64,000 bases of DNA, from assembly GCA_037893225.1 (NCBI GenBank), contig JAZGUH010000362.1, positions 597,501-661,500 on the forward strand, written 5' to 3'. Shown here piece by piece: positions 56,901-64,000 of the stretch (position 1 is the stretch's first letter; every line of letters starts with the position of its first letter). The notes under the pieces were generated by a model. The model ran no database searches and was not told the DNA's origin. It was given only the letters and a program-made list of their open reading frames with translations. Source of the stretch: Hippasteria phrygiana. Its lineage: Eukaryota; Echinodermata; Asteroidea; Valvatida; Goniasteridae. Both the position numbers and the translations under genes were made by a program.

Positions 56901-57600
56901 CTGATTCTTTCATTACTTAGTGGTTCATTTTCATGCTACAAATGTCAACACTCCTGATTGGTGCACAGCTTCAATGGCTATAGCTTCCTCAAAAACTGAG
57001 TTAAAAACTCACCACTGCAACAATTAAAGCGAAGGCAGGTTTGCATGTCGGGAAAATTAGTAATCCAGCTTCATTTTCATGACCTTATGCAGCAAAACCA
57101 CCCTCTATTGACTTCGCCGACGCTCGTCGCCGATTGGTTGAGATCGACGGCGTAGAGGGCGTCCACTCACTGCGCATATGGTCCTTGACAACGGGCGTTA
57201 ACGTCATAACGGTCCACCTTGTAATCGGTAGGTATGAATATTCATGAACTTTGTGACACAACTTAAAATGGCTGCAGACGTTGTTTTTTTTAACTCAAAG
57301 AACCCGACACGACAGGATGATGGGTCTTGCACAATAACAGTGGCGCTGAAATGATGTACGCGTTGGTGGATGTTCGCATTATACATTCATGTTTATTATT
57401 ATCACATATCAAACTCATGATTGTACTCTTTTCCAGCCTCGCTTTACGACGGCGAGCCAGTAAACGCCCGTGGAATCTTGAAGGAGGCCCGCCACATGCT
57501 CGAGACCAAATACGGCGTGCTGTACTCCACGGTGCAGATTGAGTACAGCGATGACGGCATGGCCTTCGTGTGCGCCCGAACGCCCGGCCCATCCGACTGA
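50945..57600 (+). CDS. SLC30A2/3/4/8-like: SLC30/ZnT zinc transporter, complete seven-exon gene (359 aa)
   Basis: ZnT proteins are cation-diffusion-facilitator Zn2+/H+ antiporters that move zinc out of the cytosol, for this group mostly into vesicles. Coding exons are 50945-51137, 52824-52970, 54259-54412, 55190-55370, 56179-56284, 57093-57227 and 57437-57600 (TGA). All joins are GT/AG and in phase, giving 1080 nt. The start has a strong context (CACCATGG). Six membrane segments are expected. Zinc-site HxxxD pairs are seen in TM2 (His80/Asp84) and TM5 (His204/Asp208). Family sequences GGYLADSLAVVTDAAHML, LHVVGDIIQS and FRDIMVVLME are clear, and the C-terminal cytosolic domain contains HSLRIWSL and ends in GPSD. 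The TM4-TM5 loop (about 168-197) lacks the usual HxHxH cluster; only isolated His171, His175 and His193 occur, beside Cys168/174/179. The exon 1 donor (G|GTCGGT) is weak, but it is the one that keeps the frame. Confidence 0.97.
52199..52501. mobile_element. MITE with ~60 bp arms in zinc-transporter intron 1
   Basis: TTAATGCGGCCTACAGAGGG..GCATGCGCAATTGGAA at the left is mirrored by TTCCAATTGCGCATGCGC..CCCTCTGTAGGCCGCATTAA. The middle is about 165 bp. The arms are about 90% identical by eye. Confidence 0.85.
52612..52746. mobile_element. MITE, GGCCGTGTCCGAATTA family
   Basis: GGCCGTGTCCGAATTAAGCT..TGGCTACGG and its reverse complement CCGTAGCCAAGTAATTCGG..ACACGGCC enclose a short centre. This is the solo form of the outer element at 11046-11656. 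It lies in SLC30 intron 1, about 77 bp before exon 2. Confidence 0.85.
53129..53547 (+). mobile_element. TTAA-flanked MITE (AGGTAGTATAC family), copy 9, full length
   Basis: The left end is TTAG (53125-53128, decayed target) plus AGGTAGTATACACG. The right end is GTATACTACCT plus TTAA (53548-53551). This is the best copy for defining the family: 419 bp with 11 bp inverted ends and an internal palindrome. It lies in SLC30 intron 2. Confidence 0.88.
54890..55125 (-). repeat. Dispersed repeat (CTCACCGACGGTGGAAG family), copy 3
   Basis: It is in reverse orientation relative to 16925 and 43708. The flank CAAAGGCTAAAAGCC..CAGAGGTGGTAGG recurs at about 59095-59180. It lies in SLC30 intron 3, ending about 65 bp before exon 4. 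Confidence 0.6.
55398..55626. mobile_element. CAGGGGCCAATTTCATGA-type repeat, solo copy
   Basis: GGGCCAATTTCATTGAGGC at the left and GCAGCTTTGTGAAATTAGCC at the right enclose GCTAAGCAACTGAATGCCAGTC..GGTAATCCTG. This is a single-unit version of the 2098-2588 block. It lies in SLC30 intron 4. Confidence 0.75.
55767..56000. mobile_element. MITE with TTTATCAAACCCTGGCTTCGG ends
   Basis: GGTTTATCAAACCCTGGCTT..GGGCTTCGGCTT is mirrored by GAAGCCGAAGCCC..AAGCCAGGGTTTGAGAAAT. It lies in SLC30 intron 4, upstream of exon 5. Confidence 0.8.
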
Positions 57601-59190
57601 TTCATACCGGCGAACCATGGGTGCGTTCCTCTTAATAAGTAAACAACCGAACGCCAACGCTGGCCAACTTCACTTATTGGATTTTTTTTTTATACTTTAC
57701 ACAATTTTTAGGAAACATTTTGTTAAGTCTCTCCGCTTTGCGACTACGTCTAACTCAGGTCTAAGTGTTGTCGTCGACCTAGTGGATAAAATATAATTTT
57801 AGAATCTTGCTGCATTGATGCACCGATCTGGTAGTATTAACTTGCGGGCCTTTAGGAACAATATGAACAGCAACTTCCGAAATTTAATCTATGGGATTGG
57901 CTTTCTTGAACGGGTACCCGTGTTTTTCTTTCAATCGGGTACCCAATTCACAATACTAATGCACACCTCTATTAAACAGGCGGTTCATAAATACAGTGCG
58001 CCACCAAGCGTTAGCACCGGACAGGTCATTTTCAAACGAATCGCCTGAATAGCGTCACTGATGGTTCTTTGACCTGAAGATTCCCTGACGACTCTTTATA
58101 AAACTTCTTAGGTCAGGTAGTCACCGCGGTTTACAATAGCTTACGACGTACAATGCCTGATTCCTGAGTGACGTCATCAGTGGCAAAACTAAATCTGTTT
58201 GGCAAAAAACTGCAAGAGCATGGCATGGCACTGCCTTTTTTGCCATGGTGAGCTTCGATTTAATTGATAATTCAAACAATTCAGGATCGACAACAGACAT
58301 GACAGACATTAGGTTGTTAAATGCCACGGCGAACATCAGCGACTACATCCAAATGTTGACGAGTTCGGAAAATGGCGGACCTTTTCGGGAAAAGGAGGAA
58401 TTTCTCCTTTCTTGGTCACGTGACATTAGCGGCTACCGGACCTACGTGTCACAGAAAATTATTTTACCCTTTCTCATTCGTGATTCATCCCTTTTTAACC
58501 ACACTTTTTCAAATATATCTTGATGTGTATGCCATAGGCCTATATTCGTTGCTTTAATCTTGTTGAATTTAATAAATATATAAATTTAACTCTACAAAAC
58601 GTTATTTAAAACAAGAATTGTCCCTTTCTTGTGCAGAGTATTATAACCACGGCTCAATTCGAGACTGTGAGAACCCCCCCCCCCCCAAAAAAAAATAAAA
58701 AAAATAAAATAGAAAAAAAGAAAAAAAGAAACACAAACAAAAACAAACAAATAAACAAACAAACAAACAAACAACACTTCACATGGCCACACGGAATCAA
58801 ATACACTTCCTGCTTCGTACAGAAATCCTTTTTATAACAATTTTCATTTTGGCGTCATTTTGTAACACTTCTTTACCCATGGTATGCCCGAACAGTTAAA
58901 TTTGGTTTTCAATGCGGCCCAACTTACACTACAAATTACTACAATGCACATACAAAAGGAAAAAGCGCATACACTAAGACCGTCAGGAAGTGAAAATTCA
59001 CTCCAACAGACTGAAATGAGAGACAAATTTTATGCCTAGTTTCAATTAAAGCGAGGAGTGATTTTTACTCTCTTGTGTGCAATTAGTCGCCCGATACAAG
59101 GCTAAAAGCCGCAGGACTACGAACAGAGGTGGTAGGAGTGGCCACATTTCAGGCTGTCAACCCTAAGTACACCACCCTCACTCTTAAGAA
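57601..59190. other. 3' flank of zinc transporter; repeat fragments
   Basis: The 3' UTR of SLC30 should begin here, but no polyadenylation site can be fixed. A GGGTACCCGT..GCACACCTCTA fragment (about 57908-57975) resembles a hAT end. A poly-C/A-rich stretch lies at 58674-58760. No other gene is recognised. Confidence 0.5.
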
Positions 59191-59194
59191 TTAA

Positions 59195-59636
59195 CCCTGC
59201 GTGCAGAAATGTGCCTGTTCGGTGAGGCAAGTTTTTGTATTTTTGTTAATTACGTAAACACCTTTAGGCGAATTCCGCTCAAACTTCATGTAATCCTCAA
59301 TCGAACCCCCTAGTATGAGGGCCTCTAGTCACCTTTAATGTCGAAATTACTAACAAGCCAAACCGACCAGAAACAAAATAGCAAAGCCCCATTGGTTTGT
59401 GTACAAATCCCATTTATTGTAAACAAACCACGTCATTTGAGCTGGCGGCGTAGTCGGCTATCATAAAGGAAACTATCAATCATTCCACTGCTATAGCCCA
59501 GTGACAGAACAACAGCTGCTTTCACCCACAAAAAGCCTATGTCTGTGACTGTTTTATGTCCATGCTTTAAAAAGTGCCTTCCGGAGCAGCACCTTGGTGC
59601 GTCCGGGTCATTTTTGGGGTGGTGCTGCACGCAGGG
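59195..59636. mobile_element. TTAA-flanked MITE, CCCTGCGTGCAG ends
   Basis: TTAA (59191-59194) is followed by CCCTGCGTGCAG. The right end is CTGCACGCAGGG followed by TTAA (59637-59640): a perfect 12 bp inverted terminus over 442 bp. The TTAA-CCCT start is typical of piggyBac-type termini. The interior is noncoding. Confidence 0.9.
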
Positions 59637-59878
59637 TTAAGAGAGCATGAAAGTAAAATAATGCACGATAAAGCAATTCTATAACATCGCAAAGACAATT
59701 GAACTATAAATACCATAGAAACATTCGCGAAGTTATGAAGAAACTTTGATGTGTATACATTGTTATCTTCAACTACACATTTAAGGCAATAAGGTGACTG
59801 GATGGAGCTCTTGATGCTGCAGGCGGTAATGGCCACTCCGTCTGATGTCCTTGAGCTAGACTTGCCTCTGACACCAGT

Positions 59879-60306
59879 GGGGGCGTTCAACAGTGCACCG
59901 CTGCGACAAGGGGAGCGTCGGTATTGCGGGTCCCGTACTGCCAAATGAACGACTGCGTACCAAACCCGAAAGAAACGTAAACAAACATGGCGACCGCTAC
60001 AAACGCGGTGAAAAGAAAAGCGCCCCTTTCGTTCCAAGTTGCAGATTTTTTTGACCAAGCTGAAGTATTAAAAGTAGACCTATCTCTGCGATATGTTACA
60101 AACCTATTTACAGAAAAAGGATTATGGGGTAAAGTCGTCCATGCACTCACTCGCCGTCCGCTATCTTGGTACGCATTCTTTGCACACCACATCCGCGGTA
60201 GGGATACTTGGTATGCCGTCCGTATTGCGCATCCCGTACGTTCAACAGTGAAGGTACGCGTGTATGACGCATACCGGCATGCGTATTGCGCTATTGAACG
60301 CGCCCC
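59879..60306. mobile_element. ~430 bp element abutting/overlapping the GPCR 3' end
   Basis: GGGGGCGTTCAACAGTGC at the left and the reverse complement of GGGGCGCGTTCAATAGCGC at the right form imperfect inverted ends. The interior contains the plus-strand ORF 59987-60250. A target duplication is not clear. Its right end lies inside the GPCR open frame. Confidence 0.65.
59987..60250 (+). CDS. Small ORF inside the 59879-60306 element, unknown
   Basis: From ATG 59987 (context AACATGG) the frame encodes about 85 residues before entering the element's terminal repeat; it stays open to 60382 through sequence antisense to the GPCR. The first part (AVKRKAPLSFQVADFFDQAE.., then SLRYVTNLF and LSWYAFFAHHIRG) has a normal protein-like composition. 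No domain is recognised. It may be the N-terminal exon of a lost transposase, a captured exon, or chance. Confidence 0.3.
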
Positions 60307-61294
60307 TGATCAGTCTACAGCAAGCTGTCCTAATGTTTTTGTTCATCCACGCATAGATGATAGGATTCACAACCAGTGTTAGGGACAGGATATACATGCT
60401 GAGACGCCCTCCTCGAAGGAGCACAGTGTTGTAGATCCCAAACACGTAGACGACAAATAGCGGTAGTTGCGATGCCAGAAAGACGAAAGTTAACAACACT
60501 GACATCCTGATTAGCCCGAGTTCCTCCTTAGAGGCGTTGCGACGTTTCAGGGCTCTGTGCCGACCGTGATTTAGCGAAACCCCGGCCGGGGCCACGTAAA
60601 TAATCACGACAGGAGACCGGACGCGTTTACGACTCTCCCGCACCACTCGGTACAACCGTGCATACTGCACCGGTATCACTATCACTCCGTTGAGTAACAC
60701 TAACGAAAAGAGTGCGGTGATAAATCGGCGGGAACTGGGATCGAAGGGGTTGAGGAAGCAGCATGAGAATATAGGCTGGTAGCCGAAGTCAAGGTTTAAG
60801 GCGAATTCAGCAATTAGGAGCACCGCAGCGGCTTGTAACCACACCAAAAACAAGATGGACGCGATCTGGTTCCGGCCGCAGTACTTGTCGTAGGTCGCGC
60901 TGGATTTTGCCACGAGCAAAAACCTGTTGGTCGCAACGGCGGCCAGGCTGACCAAGGACACCTGCCATAGGAGTAGCGAGAACAGAGAGCTAAATCGACA
61001 GACGGACAAACTGAGGCCGGCAGGAAAACCCCCAGCCAGGACGGTCATCGCATAGAAGGGCATGGTGCAGACGCACAGGAGGAGGTCAACCAGGCTGAGG
61101 TTAACCAGAAAAGCGTTGTGGGATGTTCGGAGCTTGGGCGTGGTCGCGATGGCCGCAATGACCAAAACGTTACCTGTGAGGCCAAAGATGGCGCCGAGGA
61201 TGACCGCCGTGCCGTGAAGCACGCGCAGTGGTACAGGCACTCCGTTAACAGCAGACCCATTATTGATGTCCATGCTCGCGCTGGAACAGTCCAT
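60242..61294 (-). CDS. Intronless class A (rhodopsin-family) GPCR (350 aa)
   Basis: Seven hydrophobic segments are readable. Landmarks are TM1 GN (41-42), TM2 LSLVD (66-70, Asp70 = 2.50), Cys99 at the top of TM3 with Cys178/179 in the second extracellular loop, NRF (123-125) where DRY is usual, TM6 FLASQLP (Pro278 = 6.50, no CWxP Trp) and TM7 NPIIY (310-314). There is one N-glycosylation sequon near the N-terminus (Asn12). An NR[YF] in TM3 occurs in melatonin-receptor-, Tre1/Moody- and GPR84-like receptors, so this is an orphan of that general type; the ligand is unknown. Codons after Arg330 fall in the inverted-repeat end of the 59879-60306 element, so the last 20 residues look transposon-derived. 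Confidence 0.9.
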   Translation of the reverse strand: MDCSSASMDINNGSAVNGVPVPLRVLHGTAVILGAIFGLTGNVLVIAAIATTPKLRTSHNAFLVNLSLVDLLLCVCTMPFYAMTVLAGGFPAGLSLSVCRFSSLFSLLLWQVSLVSLAAVATNRFLLVAKSSATYDKYCGRNQIASILFLVWLQAAAVLLIAEFALNLDFGYQPIFSCCFLNPFDPSSRRFITALFSLVLLNGVIVIPVQYARLYRVVRESRKRVRSPVVIIYVAPAGVSLNHGRHRALKRRNASKEELGLIRMSVLLTFVFLASQLPLFVVYVFGIYNTVLLRGGRLSMYILSLTLVVNPIIYAWMNKNIRTACCRLIRGAFNSAIRMPVCVIHAYLHC

Positions 61295-61636
61295 GCATCG
61301 TATGAGTAGCAGGGCGAGGCGCGGCCGGCCGTTTCACTTTTTAATATTAAACAGCCAAGCTAGTTTAACAGACCTCGGTAATAAACATGGGTTTGGACGG
61401 CTTGAGTAAACATACCAAGTCTCTTCCGCAGGGGAGAAAGCCCACTGTCTCATCCAATCATCATGTTTCAGTACTCAACTCTTAAACCAGGCAGGGCCAT
61501 TTATATTATTACACTCTGTGGCTTCCACATAATTAGCGGTACTGATGGCCTCATCTATTAGGGACGCGTCTTCCGGACTATATTAATCCTGCCAATGAGA
61601 TCAAAGATGTAGATGAGACGATCAACCACGTACATG
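61295..61636. other. GPCR 5' flank
   Basis: This is a short upstream stretch of the intronless receptor. A promoter or leader exon is expected here, but no TATA or splice signal can be supported. Confidence 0.4.
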
Positions 61637-61642
61637 TTTATA

Positions 61643-62448
61643 CACTGTTAAAAATTACGTTGTGGTACAACAATTTACAGAGTTTACTTCTGTATAAATA
61701 ACCACATAGAAACTCAGTTACAAACATTTTCCTAGTATATCAACAAGTGCGCAATTGGAAATTGTATATGTACAAAGAAGTTCTGTAATTATACAATGCT
61801 CCTAATTTGTTGACTTGTTCATTCACATAGAATCTTCTGTTATCCTACATGAATCTCATTATGCGGCAGCTGACCAATCACAATTGAGGAAATTTGTGTG
61901 CCCAAAAATCATGTAGAATTGCTGTATTTTAGTCAAAAAGCACATTTTCTGGATCATAATAGGTAATTTGTCAAGCAATTCATGTACAAAATTACTTTTA
62001 TGCAAACATTATTAAATAATGTCATAATTACATCCCCGTTTATGTTTAAAAAAATCGAAACGGTTGATGGGGAACCATGACTTCATAATGGCTCGACCGA
62101 ATGAATATAAAACCAAAATGCGATATACTATCATATGTATATATGTAATAGTGGGATCTATATGGGCACATGCACATATGTAGGAGTATGTAGGTTTGCA
62201 CAGTTTTACAATGTAGACATTTTATAAAATTAGAAACCGATATGCAGATGCGCAGAAAAGTCTACAAATAACCTGTGATAGCACAGAATATTTTGTTAGT
62301 ACACAAAATGCCTCTGTGAATGTACAATTTCATTGTAAAAATACGAACCGTTCTCTGTTAATAAGATCATCTCTGTACATACACACAGCCCTTGTAATGC
62401 CAATTGACATAAAAAATTATGTTATTTCACAAAAAATCTTAACAGTGT
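61643..62448. mobile_element. ~800 bp noncoding element with CACTGTTAAAAA ends
   Basis: ACACTGTTAAAAATTACG at the left and AAAATCTTAACAGTGTAGG at the right are inverted. The block at 61820-62175 (CATTCACATAGAATCT.CTGTTATCC.., GCGGCAGCTGACCAATCA..) matches 45330-45690 closely, so this is a shorter relative of the 44579-46127 element. Confidence 0.75.
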
Positions 62449-62554
62449 AGGTGGGTATGTTTGGTGAAAGTAATGCCGGTGACAAATTGTTCAGAGTGGA
62501 CTTGGGTATAATATCAACGCGATGAACCAGAGCTAGCTGTCAGCATGACGACAC

Positions 62555-63165
62555 TGTCGATGTTCGGGATGATGATGGTGATGACGATGATGGTGATGAT
62601 GGGGGTGATGATGATGGGGATGATGGTGGTGGTGGGGATGATCCTAATGGTGATGATGGGTGATTGTGGTGGGATTGTGATGGTAGTGATGATGCTGATT
62701 GGGTGATGGTGTTCGTGATGGTGTTGATGGTGGTGATGGGGGTGATGTTGGGGATGGGTGATTGGGTGATGGTGGTGGTGATGATCCTGATGGTGATAAT
62801 GGGTGATTGTGGTGGGATTGTGATGGTGGTGATGGGTGATGGTGTGATTTTGTGATGGTCGTGAGGATGTTGATGTGGTGATGGGGTTAATGTGGGCGAT
62901 GGAGTGATGGGTGATTGGGTGATGGTGGCCGTGATCATGTTGATGGTGGTGATGGGGTGATTTTGATGGTATGGTGATGGTGGTGAAGGGGATGATGGGG
63001 ATGACGGTGGCCCTGGTAGTGGTGATTCCTATGGTGATGTGGGTTTTGGTGGTGGTGGTGATGACATTAATGGTGGTGATGCTGGTGTTGGTCATAATGG
63101 GGATGGTGTTGGTCATAATGGGGATGATGGTGATGATGGTGATGATGATGATGATGATGGCATTC
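62555..63165. repeat. GATGGTGATG-type degenerate minisatellite
   Basis: About 610 bp of GATGGTGATG, GATGGGTGATT and GTGGTGATG words run without a fixed period. A higher-order piece (GGGTGATTGTGGTGGGATTGTGATGG) occurs twice (about 62659 and 62800). Open frames (His/Thr/Ile/Pro or Val/Met repeats) are artefacts of the simple sequence. Confidence 0.92.
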
Positions 63166-64000
63166 CCAACTTAACGACCCTAAACCTGCTCCTAACTAAA
63201 CATTCCAGATAAAGGTTGTAAACCATGAAGAATAATAGACCATCTGCGACAAAAAAATCAGCCTATGAAGTCTCGATCGGGGAGACATCAAAATATCAAG
63301 AGAATCATGCATACGGGACTTATCTGAATTGAACGTGGAATTAACTACGTCTTTGTTTAATAAAGCATTATGCTTGTCGCTTGTTTAAATAAAGACTTTA
63401 AAGTGGATTTTATTATAAAAACAAACTGTGTTTTATTATGGTCTGACGGGTGACTTGCGCTATTAAAACGACAATGCAGAATAAATTGGAACATCGCGAT
63501 CTGACTGAAAATTAACTCAGCTTTAATAGCCCATTTCCTATTTTTTCCCACAAATCCAGCTTGATATTGTATTTTGATGAACGGCCCATCACACTGTATT
63601 TCTAAAATGATTGCCTTTTATGTTTACTCATTTTCCTGAGCTCCGAAGACCATGCTAGACTTGACCAAAGTCTCTCTGTGACGTACATTATATCCGGTAG
63701 CTGATTGCACTGCATAATATGCCTACCGCCTTGACGACTGAGAGCTACGTCCGTCAACCGTCTTGCCTATAGCCACACCGGCGGACAAGATCTGTCAACA
63801 AACTTCCATCAACATCGATGCTATATTGGAGTGGGGTGGAGGGTGAAGTGGCGCCGACAATATAATTTGGAAAGCGTGGCCAAGGGAGCGAGGTGATTAG
63901 GATGATGTGAGGGACGCTGGCATGGGGGACGGTACCTTTCTCGAAAACGTCTCCCCACGCATGTTTCCATAATCCTGAGTGCATAATTATAATGTACCTT
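63166..64000. other. Window end, nothing recognised
   Basis: This is ordinary noncoding sequence. No exon, RNA gene or complete mobile element is recognised. Confidence 0.45.

Noticed and set aside
62514..63174. His/Thr/Ile/Pro-rich 200-codon frame
   Set aside because: It is translation of the GATGGT minisatellite.

Overview
The window is a piece of an animal nuclear genome, most likely a marine deuterostome and probably an echinoderm. That placement is inference from gene content and repeat style; no species marker is present. It holds four spliced or intronless protein-coding genes in a dense carpet of short DNA-transposon relics (MITEs), tRNA-derived SINEs, a LINE fragment and satellite arrays. 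Nothing prokaryotic is present.

Layout: 1-3640 is repeat-rich intergenic DNA. 3649-6657 (+) is a two-exon protein-kinase-like gene (413 aa) whose catalytic-loop Asp is replaced by Asn, so it is probably a pseudokinase. 6658-14300 is intergenic and holds nested MITEs, a tRNA-Thr-derived SINE and a 946 bp TTAA-flanked element encoding a THAP zinc finger. 14306-29715 (-) is a complete 13-exon nicotinate phosphoribosyltransferase gene (NAPRT, 553 aa); every splice phase joins. Its introns carry many mobile elements, a perfect 22 x 22 bp hairpin array and a roughly 270 bp (TTTTGGGG)n-type array. 29716-50900 is intergenic: a CAA-triplet array, large foldback elements, SINEs, a RT-bearing LINE fragment split by a MITE, and many poly-C/poly-G runs. 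50945-57600 (+) is a complete seven-exon SLC30/ZnT zinc transporter (359 aa). 57601-60241 holds two more MITEs. 60242-61294 (-) is an intronless class A GPCR whose last ~20 codons appear to lie in a MITE. 61295-64000 is repeats plus a GATGGT-type array.

The genes do not form a pathway: NAPRT starts NAD synthesis from nicotinate, ZnT loads zinc into vesicles or out of the cytosol, and the kinase-like protein and GPCR are orphans. The most striking feature is the set of families ending exactly in TTAA, the piggyBac target. At least six different terminal sequences are seen (AGGTAGTATAC, AGGAAACATG, AGGGACACATTGC, CCCTAAC, CCAGTTCACG, CCCTGCGTGCAG). Some carry tandem arrays, and one carries the THAP ORF.
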